Counted from the stretch's first letter, positions 10,588 to 22,808 are shown. The stretch: DNA of 64,000 bases from Heliocybe sulcata (GCA_004369045.1 ML213511.1:330182-394181); one strand, 5' to 3'. Made by a program: numbers and translations. The notes: generated by a model not told the origin, from the letters alone.

Positions 10588-12822
10588 GCTCAGCAGTAGA
10601 GTTTTGAGTCGTAGCGGTTGGCAGAAGAGCTAGAGGCAGAGTCTGCAGGGCGGTTATGCATTAATGTATACCACTTTCTCACGAAGTCGATCTTGTACCG
10701 CAACAACGATGACCCGCGGCTGAACTACATGTCTGCACGTCTCCCAGCGTCTCCCTGCTGGCACACTCTTCGTACTTCTATCAGGCTTCCGACAAAGTGT
10801 GATATACGATCCAGAACATTCAGGGGGTCCTTACTGGTTGCGCTCGTGATGTGCGGCTTGCGCTCACCTAGAAAAGACTCAGGACAAGATACCCTTCAGG
10901 TCTGGGACTTGAACTCGGAGCAAGTCTTCTCTACTTTCTTCACTCGTGGAATGCCATTTCATACGACTTCGGACGTGCAATGACATGGGCGCTTCCCGAC
11001 AACTCACTTGCGCGCGCACCTCCATGTCTTGCCTCGACGTCAGCCAAGGACTTCTCCTGCTATTATGGCATCTCCAGAAGGCACGGACGATCTGTCTGAA
11101 GTCTTTCGGTCTTGCGAATATCTAGTCTTCTACGGCACGACTATAGTCGGCTCTTGTTCCACCAATGGGCAGCAATGCGTCTCACGGTTCAAGCCCTCAC
11201 GTAACTCGGTTGCCAGCGGCCTCTAATTAGGAAGTCCCTTGCTGCAGCTCGGTCGACCTCCACAGAACACCGGAGTTGCTCTAGTACGCTTATACGAGTC
11301 GCTCGATGGTGAAGAATAGAATGCTACGCGACCTCTGTGCTACTGCCGACCCCGAGCGACATAATTACGGGCCCCCGGCTGTCTATAGTGCTCCATCTCT
11401 CAGCTGCTCGGAAGAACCTGTGTATAGGGTCTCGAAGTTGACGGCATAGCCATCTTGCTGGAATGTCTGGTTGTAGACTCTCGCTGGCTTCTGCTCACGA
11501 GGGTGGGCGACTTGCCTAAGGGCGTTGCTTCCCAGGACCTCGATACTTCTCTCCTCTTCGAACGTCCTACTGCTATGTCCAATACTGGCCTCCACCACCA
11601 TCGATCTTGACGACTGAACTGTACTCTACATTGCGGCCTCACTCTAAGGTGTCGCGATGCAATAGCTACCGAGCGTGGCTGAAACGAGAACCCCCCTGCG
11701 TCCACTTGCAGTGGCTTCCAATTGCCACTTCTGCGGTGCTGTGCGATGGCTGGACTCCGCCGCCGCCGCTTTTCGCTTTCTTGCTGCCTACCAGGATGGT
11801 CTCATCTCAAGCAAGGATGTCCCTCCCGTCGTCTGGTCGGAATGGAGGGTACAGCAAGCGGCGAGGATGGCGAGGGCGCCACGGATTGCGAGAGACTATA
11901 AAACGCTGTAGATGTAGGCCCCATTTTTTCATCACAATTTCCGAAGAACCACTCCAATCCATATAAATAACAATCAGCTTCAACGAACGAGATGTGCAAG
12001 CGTGTACAGTGAGTCCTACAGTCTGCAGAAACGTCATCCAGCGTTGACACCTTCGACAGAGACAAGATCGTCCGGGCTACCTGTCGCGTGAGTCCGACTT
12101 CAAGACTGTATAAGACGATGTCTGATATCTTCCTAGCATGTGGAATATACGTACCCAGTCAAAATATCTGACTGCGGCTCGCGTTCCTGTCGCGATTCCA
12201 GTGCGCATGACCCGTGCCTCATGACGACCAGAGGTCGCGCGGGCCAATGCGGTCACACTAGTGTACGTGAATTCTCATCTGTTGAGCTTGTGATGCTCAC
12301 GTTGATTTTAGGCTGAACCTATCACGGTTTACACTGTCCAAGGACAGGGAGAATGTTATGCTTGCGCCAGGAACCCTTGGGTCTAGCAGCGTTTACTCTC
12401 CTGGACATCTATCTATCTTGACTATCATCTCGCTGTAGCATAGGCTAGTGTTCTGAACTTCTGGACTATGGTTCTGAGTGTATCGTGTAGCTTTTGGTTC
12501 ATGGGTAATGCAATTATTACTTCAGACTTTCGCAGCAATGCAGCTCAAACAAGTGCAAAAAGAAAGCACATGACATACATCTATCATAGCGTCACAGAGG
12601 CTAGTTATCGAGAACTTCTGATCATTGTATACATCCTCCACTGCGTCCATAAACACTTCTATAATTCTGACGCCTCCTTTGACCCTCGGCAGACGGATAA
12701 CCCTAACCTCCTTAGCCCCGTTCGATAGAGTTCTCACCTACGAAGGAATGCAGATTGCTACTTTCTGCCTTTCTCCGTGACGATGTGACATACTCATGCT
12801 TGACAACTTCAAGTTTCAACGT
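10588..12822 (+). repeat. 2.2 kb dispersed repeat, copy A
   Basis: From GGCTCAGCAGT near 10588 to CTTCAAGTTTCAACGTT near 12822, this segment matches the reverse complement of about 29885-32135 through most of its length, with small indels. Long shared blocks include TTTCTCACGAAGTCGATC, GCGGCCTCTAATTAGGAAG, GCGTTCCTGTCGCGATTCC and GAATGTTATGCTTGCGCC. Pieces look formerly coding, for example a plus-strand frame containing WLDSAAAAFRFLAAYQDG near 11745-11800. The two copies keep different frames open, so both appear decayed. The family is not recognised. Terminal inverted repeats and target duplications were not found, so the origin (segmental duplication or old mobile element) is open. Confidence 0.7.
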
Positions 12823-13237
12823 TTTGCATTCCTGCAGCTGGGCAGGAATCCCGGCAACCGCTAGTGAGAAATAGTCTTGGCCGGCTGGCAGGATGTGGAT
12901 GTCATGAGACGTAGAGTGCCTGAAGCCGAGTTTTCCTTGTGCGCAAGTGTGTCATTCCATTAAGTATGGGGCAAGAGAGTACTCAAAGCACCATCATTCA
13001 GGCACGTTACCCTGGTTGGATGGAACTTTTGTCGAGCCAGAGACAGACAAGCAGACGTCAGAAAACGGGTTAGCGTACATGCTCTGAAGCCCTGCAGATA
13101 AGAGGACAGCTGACGCAGAATATGACACTCACGCTTTATCCCTGCCGCCGAACTGGCGATCGTGGTACTATTAACGAGCAAGAAAATGCGTCGTATATGG
13201 CTCTACATCAATACAGTGAATCTGATGCTCCTGGTCC
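12823..13237. other. intergenic, no gene seen
   Basis: This stretch lies between repeat copy A and the stop of the alpha/beta hydrolase gene on the minus strand. Part of it must be that gene's 3' UTR. No supported frame. Confidence 0.45.
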
Positions 13238-14457
13238 TCATAAATTACAGTGAATAGCCTGGCAGGTGGCTGCCCAGTACCTTGCAGGATGATCCCACTG
13301 GACCTGCCCATCTGTTTAGAAAAAGACTCGATGGCGCAAACAAGTCTCAAGATGGCACTCACAAAATGATTTACATCCTTAATCTCCTGGAACTGTATCT
13401 TGCGTATCCTCTTCCCCTGGGCAATACACTCTTTCCACCGCCGCTCCGTCTCAATGAACGCAAAAATACACGGCCAGTTCGTCCGCTCGCAGTACTGCCA
13501 GACGACCTCCGTTCCAGGCAAGACCGTGCTGACCGTCTCCTCGTCAAACAGAGCCCGCTCTCCCTGCTTGGCCAACTCGGGCTGCATCGAGTAGAACATC
13601 GGGAACTCGCTGCGCCCTGCGGGTGGGTAACATGCCTTGGCGAACTCCACGGCTGTCATGGTCGCGACGGAGGGACAGGAGCCCCGCCGAGAGAAGTCGA
13701 GCTGCGAGACGTCGCGAGAGGGGAGCCCCGGATGCGTGTAGTACCCGGACACCCATTCCGGGAAGTGTTGGAAGATGTCTGGTGGGTCAAGTTCGGTGTC
13801 GGTGAAGGGAGTGTAGCCGGGTGGAGATTCGTAACCGAACGTAGCGTATGCGGGATCTATCTCAGAGCCGTTAGGCAAGACTACGATACCGACACTTCTT
13901 CAATTCAAGGGGTGGGGCGTACCGAATAGGATCAACTGTCTAACATAAGCCTCCAGCTGGGTGAATGTCTCCTTGGGGACCGACTGCGGGTGTCCAAAGA
14001 GCGCAACAGGGGTTGCGCTGCCCAGAGACCAGCCCATGAGCGCGAAGCCACCTGCTCTGCGGTCCGTACTGATCCGTGGGATCTTCTGCGTCGTAGCAAA
14101 CCAGAGCAGAAAGTTGGCGGTGTCACGCGATATGACTTCCAGGGCTACTTTGCGCCCCTGGTTCATGTCTTCGAGCTCGGCTTCGGAATAGAGCGAAGAG
14201 GGCGGGTAGTCGCGTCGGTTTATGATCACCACGCGTACGTTGTCTCTTCCGCCGTACGGGAAGAGTCTGTCGAAATTGTCTAGTACGCGCCAGAAAGCTC
14301 AGTAGTCAGATACAGAGTCGTGGATACGCTGCTTACGTCCTGTAAACGCTGAACCATGATAGATTACGAGCGTGGTGTAGTCACTGGATCCTTGCACAGC
14401 GCCAGTATCCCTGTAGAAAATCTCGGTTCCTTCCGAGTCAATGGTAGCTAGGGGCAT
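13238..14457 (-). CDS. alpha/beta hydrolase (esterase/lipase-like)
   Basis: The start MPLATIDSEGTEIFYRDTG is followed by LVIYHGSAFTGHNFDRLFPY, with the HG oxyanion motif split by an intron at GGAC|GTAAGC. Then come NVRVVIINRRDYPPSS and the nucleophile elbow GWSLGS (GxSxG, catalytic Ser). Exon 3 runs from PNGSEIDPAYATFGY to IQFQEIKDVNHF. The last exon is best read from an acceptor GGGCAG at about 13305, giving HFVQWDHPARYWAAT with the catalytic His in NHFVQWD and a stop at 13238. The alternative acceptor ten bases earlier gives a non-homologous tail. The acid residue is not certain. There is no signal peptide, so it is probably intracellular. Substrate unknown. The catalytic core looks complete. 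Confidence 0.8.
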
Positions 14458-15488
14458 TCTGCGCGGTCAATGAGAAAGAGTCGATGAGCTTCACGTCGCC
14501 AGTGCCAACTTTTATCCTGGATAACAAGCAACATCGGCCATGCTCTGGGCCTCATGAATGGTCGATTACTGATATCGACTTCAAGGACCAAGTTGAATTT
14601 GTAGATGCTCGCCATTCGAAGCCATGATCCACCGGACGGTCCGCTAAAGAGCAGGAGCACCGGCTACGGGGTTTGTTCCTCGGTGCTGCATACACCATAC
14701 ACAACAACCTGGACGATATTTCGGCTGAGGCCAAAAGCTGCTTAATGTCTAGAAGTTCAAGAGATATATCGATAAAGGCTCGTTTGTGTAGTCGACACAG
14801 CGAGTTACGAGAGCGTACAAAGCTCGGCACGCATCCCATGTAGGCGGAATATCGATACTCCTTCGTCTCTTCGTCCGGACGTGCAGTACTGGAGCACATG
14901 ATTGTTCCGGTATTAAAAGACAGAACTGTGCGTTGAATGTTGAGTCCTAAGAGGTCTTAACCGTGCAGCAAATATCACAGCAGTAGTTCAGACCGTTGTA
15001 GTGGTACGGGAGCAACATAGTGGAAGTCCGGCCTCCGGAGACACCGGAGACACACGGTAAAATTCGGCTTCTATTTGTTACCGGTTTCCCTCCACACCAT
15101 CCCTGGTACTTAGGAAAGCTTGCCTGGATCTGAAAGTTCAGGAAAATACTGAAAGTGAGCGTCTCTCGATGTCTCCTTGAGCAGGGGTCGTGCCCAGCCA
15201 AAAGCATATACTTCTCGGGATGTCTGCGAGCCTGATCACAGCTGTCCTAGGTAGATCTCCTCCGGGCGTTTCATGGGTTTCCTACAGGTCTGTTACTTGG
15301 AATATCTGCCGTACGCGCGAAAGTTCTCCTGCCTCTCCTCGTCGTCTGTATGTACTACAGCCAGATTACTGAACTCAGCTTGTTCTTGGTGCACGAGTAT
15401 AAATATTCACCTGGCCTCCCGAGGCGTTGCAATATATGTGCAGATTGGCCCGGACGGATGGGAACTTGCTATGCATTCCGCCACTGCG
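14458..15488. other. intergenic, no gene seen
   Basis: Frames of up to 115 codons on the minus strand (around 14552-14899) have no recognisable motif, lack a plausible promoter and look random. The promoter of the alpha/beta hydrolase lies at the left edge. Confidence 0.45.
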
Positions 15489-15617
15489 CTGACACTGTGG
15501 GAAGCCTACCCGACAATACGAAGCGCCCAGGCCACTCGCATTGAGTGGGAAGGCAGCCTGTATTTAAGTGGCTGCACCGCTTATATCGACAAGGGGTAGC
15601 CCACTTATCAGGTGTGT

Positions 15618-15735
15618 CATTTTCCCTACTGGGAATCAGTGGGTGACCCAACTAGATATAAGCGGGTGACCCTACTGGGAATAAGCGGGTGACCCAACTA
15701 GATATGAGCGGGCGACCCTACTGTGAATGAGCGGG
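15618..15735. repeat. left subterminal repeat array of the CACTG element
   Basis: At least four copies of an AAGCGGGTGACCC-type unit alternate with ACTGGGAAT or ACTAGATAT spacers. This gives a roughly 25-29 bp periodicity. Such arrays are where transposases of this class bind in known families. Confidence 0.7.
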
Positions 15736-17884
15736 GTGCCCACGTACTCTGGTGTAGCCCCAGCACAGCTACCCTTCCGATTACATATCGCCCTGCGAGG
15801 ACCATCTCAAAACCCTCTATTAATCTATATACATCTATTGTAAATTACACTGTACTCTACAGTTGTCTACGAGCTCTCTGTCTGCAAGGTATGGCCTTCA
15901 ATGAATGCCTAAACACCCTTGAATGAGCCTGGAAGTCCACGTACTGATCTCCTGCCCTGATGGCACCTCCTCTGTCACTGCCCCATCCCGCACAGTACCC
16001 TCCACATTCAGCGCGTCGCCGACGACGACACCTACACCAACTATGGGCATGTTGTCCTTCGTGGAACTCACCCACCCTCGACATCTCCCCCGCAGCCCAT
16101 CTCGCCGTCCGACTCGTGCTGCCCAAAGACTTCGCCTCTGCCTCTGCCTTCACTGCCAGTCCAACGAAGGAAAGGAGTCAGGAGCAGGCACGACGGAGAA
16201 GATGCGGAAGTTTCCCGATACGCTTATTGCGGCAGCGCCCAGGAGATAGGCGTACCTCGCAATCCAGAAGACCCCGTGTTCCACCAGGTCCTCACGCATA
16301 TACACAGGCCCAACACCCTGCCTGTACAGTCCTCCGCTGATCCCTTGATGATCCCTTGATTCGTGGTGTACGATGGGCGTCGGGCGACTGCGCGATGCCG
16401 GCGAAGCGGGTCGGGGAGAAATGACGAGCAGAAGATTAACAATCGCGGCTTCGTCATCCGGCCTTCAGCTGCAAGATCGGTGATGATGACATCTGGGACG
16501 GACATCAGTGTGAGTATGAAGGACAGCGAGTTGATGCTCGCCGAGATGGGGGTGGTGGGTGAGGAGAGTGCGTACAAGTCCGAAAATGTCTGAGATGGAA
16601 GCATGTCAGAAGAAATCGGAGATGATGCTGGTGAGCGTACCAGTTACTGCGACAGCCATACGCATACACCGCCCAAGCGTCCTCGAGTGGATATATGCGC
16701 GGTAGTTAAAGCCATATCTCTCTTTGCCAGAAAGACTTACCCAGTCTTTGCTACCAGTGGTATTATCGCCCAATGCCAACTCCTTCACTCCGTCAGTCGT
16801 GAGCCGGGGCGGGTGTATGCGCAGTAGTTAGGTTCAAATGTGCCCAAAAGCCAGCGAGACTCACCATGGCTCATAGTACGCAGGCCTAGTCCTGCGCTCC
16901 GAAAGAGCAATGTACACATAGAACAGCCTCCTGCGACTTTACCGACAATGGCCTCGACGAACAACGATAACCTTGACGATGTTTCGCAAGCCGTCTTCCG
17001 ACACCACCGCAGCATACCACCTTGATGCTGTCCTGTTCGTGGTCGAATTCGGTGCTGTAGGGGTCGATTATTGCCCAGCGTGACAGACGGGACATTGGGT
17101 GCAACAGCGCCGGGCAGTGTTAGGGCAGGAAGCAAAAGACAGCAGTCGGATGACATCGGGAAGGGCCGCGACGCGTCAACTCCCGGATCACGTGACTCAC
17201 GCTCCATGACCTCACTTTCTCCGTCGCGTCTGGCTCTGGAACTCACATTTTCTGTATATTCTATGTATACCACCAACTAGTATAGTTTGTTCTTAGACAT
17301 TCAGCTATGACATGAAAAGTTCTGAGCCGACCGTGAGGGTGTCCTTCCGACAGCTCAGTGCCACCAGACCAAAGACTCTTTTGGGCAATGCTCGATCTCG
17401 CGGCGAGCTGTTTGTATCTATTTGGCTCGCAGCCAAACGGCAAGACAAACGGCAAGAGTCAGTGTCCCAGCACCGTCGTGTCCCAGCACCGTCGTGACAA
17501 CTTTTTGGCTCAGACAGCCATTTTCGCGATGGACTCTGAGTGAAAGATTTGTCAGAAATATATGAGGCTAGTGCAGACATTTATTTTAAAGTGGGGATAT
17601 CCTTGTCTGGGGTAAAATACAGTTATTATTTGACAGCCAAGCCTAATTTCCTTTAGAAAACCATGTCTGCACTAGCCCCAATGTTTAACAAAGACCAGAC
17701 TGCTGATTCAGAGTGCTAAGGCCTAAAGAGATGATAAAGAAATCTTGGAATTAGCATCTATTTTTGGGAAGTACTACCTCTGCTATTTTCTTGCATTTTT
17801 AACTGCTCCTTGGGGCAATTGCACTCCATATCAATGATATTGTCTAGTTCTGAGGCTCCCCATACCATGCACCAAAATTAGTGG

Positions 17885-18062
17885 TGCTGCCACTTTAAAT
17901 CAGTGGTTGTCCCACTGGTAAATCAGTGGGTAGTGGGAGGCCCTACAAATATAAGCGGGTGAACCACTCAGTGGGTCACCCACTTAATTCAAATGACCAG
18001 AATCCCAGTGGGTAACCCACTGATTTTGCAGAATCAGTGGGTGACCCGCTCAATGTCAGTGG
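17885..18062. repeat. right subterminal repeat array of the CACTG element
   Basis: There are several direct and inverted copies of CAGTGGGTGACCCACT-like palindromes, including AGTGGGTCACCCACTT, AGTGGGTAACCCACTG and AGTGGGTGACCCGCTC. They are separated by AT-rich spacers. It is the counterpart of the array at the left end. Confidence 0.7.
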
Positions 18063-18172
18063 ATTTTCTTCCCACAGTGCTGACGCGCTGACCGAACATC
18101 GATCAGTACGCGCTATGACGCGCCCTGATATCATATTCGCTGGCTCTGACTTCCTCTTCGTTCTACAGGTCC

Positions 18173-18181
18173 TGTATAAAT
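18173..18181 (+). promoter_or_regulatory. TATA box of the NmrA-like gene
   Basis: TGTATAAATAA lies about 55 bases upstream of the ATG at 18230, a normal distance for a fungal gene. It lies outside the transposon, about 95 bases from its right end. Confidence 0.5.
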
Positions 18182-18229
18182 AAGGCTCCGTGCGCTTGTC
18201 CTTCTGCGCGCTGTTAGTCTCTCCCCGTC

Positions 18230-19611
18230 ATGTCTCTCCCAATGTCGGCTCGTCTGGGTCGCGGTCAGTATGTCGTCGTTATTGCTGGTGCGACAGGTCA
18301 ACTTGGTACGAATATCTAGCTGGCCTACTTGAGTGATCCAGTCATGTACATCGCACACAGGAATGACTGTGTCGGAGACATTCCTTGACAAAGCCTACAA
18401 GCCGTTCTTCTCTTCCGTTGTCTGTCTCACGCGTAATCCTGACTCTGACAAGTCGAAGTCGCTTGCGGAGAAGGGAGCGACCCTTCGTAGGGTAGACGTC
18501 GCGTCCCATCAAACGTCCGAAGAGGATATTGTCGAAACACTGAAAGCAGTCCAGGCAGACATCTTGGTCAGCACTCTAGGTATCAACGATGCCGAAGCCG
18601 CAAATAAGCTCGCAAGAGCTGCTGTCAAGGCTGGGGTGAAGGCCTACTTCCCTAGCGAGTTCGGAGGGTGCGCGGCATCCAAAATCTGGTATACTGAGCC
18701 TTTTTTGAATAAGTGGCCGATAGAGACCACTGGAAGAACGACTTCCCTGACTTCGAGCACGAGGAATGGCTCCACAAGAAAAAGCATGTCACTTACGCGA
18801 AACAAATTGGCAAGGGCAAGATGAAGGTCGTCTCCGTCTACAACGGGATGCTGCTTGAAGATACCATCGGGGTGGGTTCGGCTGTTACCTCTCCTCCTAG
18901 GAATAAGCTGAAAGCATTTTCTGACCGTGTGTTTCGAACATAAAGCCCTGGTGTATGCGGTATCAGGTCCCTCAACATTGAATGACTGCTGACCGCCTGC
19001 CTTCAGTTGGCTTTGACACCCCCGGAGGCACCTACACCTGTGTTGGCCCTCGCAACAGCCCATTTGCTCTGACGTCGAAGACAGACATCGGACGCAGTCT
19101 CGTCTTCCTCTCCTTGCTCTGCATGTCCTCCCCAGATGAGGTCCCAGACGCAGTTCGCTTGGCCGGGAGCCTTGCGAGCGTCGAGGACATTGCCAATGCT
19201 GTGGGGAAGGAGAGCGGCAAGAAAATCGAGATCAAGGAGATAGACCTGAAGGAGTTCAAGCAGAAGACGAGGAGAGATACGCAGAGCGGCAAGGCTGAGA
19301 GCCCGGGACAGCATATCAGGTGCATGTTGAAACACGCTCCTTCGTCCTCTGCGCGTGGTAACCTCATTGATAAATCCCTAGAATTATGATCGGCGAAGGA
19401 AAGATGAACTTCGAGCAAAACGATAACGAGGTGGTGAATCCGAGGGGAAAGAACTGGAAGTGGAAGACTGTGGAGGATTATATCAGGGAAATGAAGGGCG
19501 AACCTTGCCGGGACTTGCTTAACGGAGAGGTAAGCTCAAACACTCTTGATTTCTCGCACATGCGGCACTGATATTTCCCTTTGATCGCAGAGACAACACC
19601 GTGCGTCTTGA
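18230..19611 (+). CDS. NmrA-like / isoflavone-reductase-like NAD(P)-binding protein
   Basis: Exon 1 (MSLPMSARLGRGQYVVVI) ends in the Rossmann motif AGATGQLG. An intron starting GTACGA splits the glycine-rich loop, which continues as GMTVSETFLDKAYKPF. Further landmarks are VVCLTRNPDSDKSKSLAEKG, RRVDVASHQTSEEDIVETL, ADILVSTLGINDAEAANKLA and VKAYFPSEFG. After another intron come DHWKNDFPDFEHEEW, KMKVVSVYNGMLLEDTIG, FDTPGGTYTCVGPRNSPF and ASVEDIANAVGKESG. The last exon ends NGERQHRAS. The family contains NADPH-dependent reductases and redox-sensing regulators. The intact GxxGxxG loop favours cofactor binding. The junction near 18660 must splice at GGAGG|GTGCGC, and the one near 18872 has two possible donors. 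The nearby CACTG element may affect expression. Confidence 0.82.
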
Positions 19612-19810
19612 AACTTGACCTCTTGTCCGGCCGGTTCGGCCACGATCGTTTATTTCCTATGTTTCCTGTGGCTTATTCGATGAGAACATTCAGTAGGCTA
19701 AAATGTTGAATTAATACGGCATGCGTAAGGACCGTTCTCCTAGCGGCCCGGCGTAACTGCTAAATGCTGTGGAGTCGGGTGGAATGCCGCGCCGTCTAAT
19801 TGTGGCATTC

Positions 19811-20799
19811 CTACGGGACATCTGTTACGACTCTAAGCCACTCTTCCTTCCACTCTTTCGCAGCCCTCTTTGGTCTGGAGGGCAGCAACGCGAGTATCGT
19901 CTTCTTCCCTTTGGTGCTGCTGGCAAGCAGTTCCAACCAAGAACCGACGAGCATCCTCAGAATTCTTGTCGATGGTGAGTCGTCTAGGAGTTCGACGGTG
20001 ATACATCTACAGGATTCATCGTCAACCTGGTAGCCGGCTGCAGAGGGATCTTCCAGCATGCGCTGGGTTACGCTGGCAATGTCGGTGTTTAAGGCGACTC
20101 CCAGAAGGTGGATGGATGATAGCCTGCTGCTGGTGCTGCGCATGAATTTGGATACCTGCGTGATTGCGGCGGAAAAGGTGCCAGTTGGTAGGTGTGATAG
20201 GTCGAATCTGACCTCAGTTAGGTTGGGAAATGCACCGCAGAGCGCCCTTCTTTCATAATCGTGTATCCTTTCAAGCTCAGCGGAGGACGTGTGGCTGGAA
20301 CTCACGGCGACGGGTTCTGGTGATGCGAGAACTGGCAGGTTGATTGTTAGATGTCGGAGACGAGGGAAGTGGATTAGATCAATGGCATCGTGAACGATGT
20401 TATCTTTGTTTGACAACAGACAGCTCAGTGTGTGGAGTGTCGGAGAGGCTGCTTTGTGGATGCTGCGCACTATATGGAAGTCGTCTCAGCGCAAGGCTGG
20501 GATTGTTGCAGCTGAGTCGGATACTGACCGGCAGAGCTACAATCCATGCCGCAGCTGCACTGGATAGATACAAAGAGATGGTGTATGCTGCTTCGTTCCT
20601 CGAGTGGAGCCTCCTGAAAAGCTTGCCAGAACTTGCGGGCCTTTGAGCAGCAGAGAATCGCAACGCTTCGGAACCTGTGTCGTTGCGCCACTGCGCAGTA
20701 GAGTTTGGACGTCTCCCGCAATGCGCAAGCGGTTTGTCCGCCATCAGAGCAAGCGAGGGAGAATATGCAGTCGAGCAGTTCCACTGCGAGGTTGTCCAT
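19811..20799 (-). CDS. F-box-like protein
   Basis: The N-terminus MDNLAVELLDCIFSLACSDGG, followed by ALRETSKLYCAVAQRHRFRS, is the short F-box form common in agaricomycetes (LxxELLxxIF...LRxTSKxxxxVAxxxRFRS). One intron lies near 20460-20530, including a GTATCC-type donor. The second exon encodes about 220 residues with leucine-rich-like patches (FPRLRHLTINLPVL, FPNLTEVRFDLSHL, RLSSIHLLGVALN). It ends EWLRVVTDVP. F-box proteins dock substrates to SCF ubiquitin ligases via Skp1. The substrate is unknown. A TTTATA (TATAAA on this strand) lies at 20903-20908. Confidence in coding is high, but the exact role is generic. Confidence 0.75.
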
Positions 20800-22019
20800 G
20801 GGTGTCGCGAGGAGAGAGGATATGCCGCGGCGTGGAGTACCCGGATGTTGACAAGACGCCGGTCAAGACACGTTCCAAGTGGGTGAGGTCGTTGGTGTAC
20901 CATTTATATCACTTCGTCCTTATCGCACTTTACTGAAGCGAGCAATGAATGTAAACTGCGATTCATGCACCTGTGTCGCGATCGTGGACCGGTGTCCGAC
21001 GGCCAAAGTGACTAAGGCTATACGCTAGGTGCATTGAGCATGTCGGCGATTGTCCCGCTAGACCTTGATTAGACCTGTATCGCGGATTTGTGGCTTGGCG
21101 AAGATGCAGGCGGGTTGGCGTCCTGGCTTGTCCTTAGTCTTCATAATACTGGAGCATCGAGCATATTGCATAGCCGCTCAGGCTTAAGTGCTGGTTTGTT
21201 GAGTACGACATTTCGTTCCACGCGGAGGAAGTTCCATTTAAGTCGGGCGTTATCGGTCTGCTTTCCCGCGAAGGTAGAATGAACGATCAACGGAGCAAGG
21301 CCTCGCTGCGGATGACGGCGCATGTGACGGATGGAGGTGCTTACAGTACGAGATGTTTGATAGACTTCTTCAACGGGATTTTGCCCCGGTAAGCAGGTTC
21401 ACAGCACAGACCAGTTTCGAGACAGCTGCAGTCCGACGATGTTGGTCCTCATGCCATTTAGCTTGGAAGGTCGATATCCAGGCTGGGACGGTCAAGTTTC
21501 ACCTTATGCATATCTATAGCCGTCGAAGTACTTGTCTTTTCTTTACCGCCAGTGATACAACGCCGCCAAGCAAGCCACGCCGGCCGTTGCCGATACATGA
21601 CTATGTATCCTCGTCTCGTGCTGGCGACTCGTGCACGCTCAGCATGATATGACCTTATTGTTAGTGACTGTAGCCTCACCTGGTGCTTTAGCGCTTTAGC
21701 TGCACCCCCCGCAGTCGTATCGTCTGTATCACGACGGCCTTATGGAATGGCGAGCGCTCGGGAGACCGTGATTTCCGCTTGACTGCCACGTCCAGACACT
21801 TGTGTACGGAATGCCTATATTTTGATATTTTGAACTGTAGAATCGATCGGCAGGCAAGCGGAGCGATATGACTCGCTCGAAGCTCGTTGGTACTTATGAT
21901 TTCAAATCTGGTCGAGACCTACTGCGCGATGTCGGGCATCTGACACGAATACTGCCGTCGACTCGTATAAAGCCCAGTACAGTCTGACTGCAGCCAGAAA
22001 AGTCTCGCGCACCTCCATA
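20800..22019. other. intergenic, divergent promoters, no gene seen
   Basis: About 1.2 kb lies between the F-box-like gene and the GNAT gene, which point away from each other. No frame here is convincing. A TATAAA at 21966-21971 is 49 bases upstream of the GNAT start and probably serves it. Confidence 0.5.
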
Positions 22020-22808
22020 ATGTCGTCGTCGAAAGTATACGACAATCTAAACTTCTGCTTCCCTGTCCGGGAATTATCCAACGATCGGTTGAAGTTGACT
22101 CCTTTCGTGGTGAGTCATCCACAATTTCTGCTGCAGATTATATATGAGCATTGATACGCACAGCCCTCGCTACATGCGTCGGAGTTCTTCAAAGTCGCTT
22201 CTCAATCCCAGGGGCTATATGCTCATGTCTCGAAGGGGCCATGGACGTCAGACCAAGAGTATGTGGACGAGTTCGTGCAAGGCACAGTACAAAATGACCC
22301 AGGGATGGTCATGTTCGCCATCATCGACAAAACGAAGCCCGCAACGTCGTATGATCCCGATGGGACCCTCGCCGGAACGATCACCTACATGAACAGCAAA
22401 GCCGGCCACCTCTCCACCGAGATCGGCTGGGTGCTCGTCCTGCCTCCCTTCCAACGAACCCACGTCACCTCCAACGCTGTTGGATTGCTTCTCCAATACG
22501 CGCTTGATTTGCCGGAGCAAGGTGGTTTGGCTTTGAGGAGAGTCGAGTGGCAGACAAGTACCGCGAACGTCCCGTCGCAGCGCGCGGCAGAGAGGATGGG
22601 ATTCCAGAAGGAGGGCGTTGTTAGGTGGGCGATGCGCTTCCAGCACGGTGCGAGCAAAGGAAAACAAGGGAATGGGAAGGAAGTGCCGAAAGGTCGGGGG
22701 AATGGGGACGATCTAGGGAGGGATACGGTGTTGTACAGTCTCTGCTGGGATGATTGGGAAGCCGGGGGAAGAGAGAAGATTCAGGCTATCATGGATAGAC
22801 GAGCTTAG
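22020..22808 (+). CDS. GNAT-family N-acetyltransferase (RimJ/RimL-like)
   Basis: Exon 1 (MSSSKVYDNLNFCFPVREL, then SNDRLKLTPFV) ends at a GTGAGT donor. The second exon starts after ACGCACAG with PSLHASEFFKVASQSQGLYA. The acetyltransferase core follows: GMVMFAIIDKTKP, then GTITYMNSKAGHLSTEIGWV (strands beta 2-4), LPPFQRTHVTSNAVGLLLQY (acetyl-CoA loop region) and ALRRVEWQTSTANVPSQRAA with ERMGFQKEGVVRWAM, the signature end of this GNAT subgroup. A Gly/Lys-rich insert separates it from DTVLYSLCWDDWEAG and the tail ending AIMDRRA. This cytosolic enzyme type transfers acetyl from acetyl-CoA to a small-molecule or protein amine, with unknown substrate. It appears intact. Confidence 0.85.

Larger units (their letters stand above)
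15493..18079. mobile_element. non-autonomous DNA transposon with CACTG termini (CMC/EnSpm-like)
   Basis: Both ends carry the 12 bp terminal inverted repeat CACTGTGGGAAG (15493-15504, and its complement CTTCCCACAGTG at 18068-18079). A direct CTGA duplication flanks it at 15489-15492 and 18080-18083. Inside each end lies a cluster of short palindromic repeats built on GTGGGTGACCC (about 15620-15735 and 17890-18060). Subterminal arrays and CACTR termini are typical of CACTA/EnSpm-type elements, which are common in basidiomycetes. The 4 bp duplication is also compatible with related CMC families. I find no transposase: interior frames are short and have no conserved motif, so it must be mobilised in trans. 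It sits about 150 bp upstream of the NmrA-like gene. Confidence 0.8.

Noticed and set aside
15857-16604. captured gene fragment inside the CACTG element
   Set aside because: Several overlapping frames exist on both strands, but none gives a coherent domain or splice pattern.
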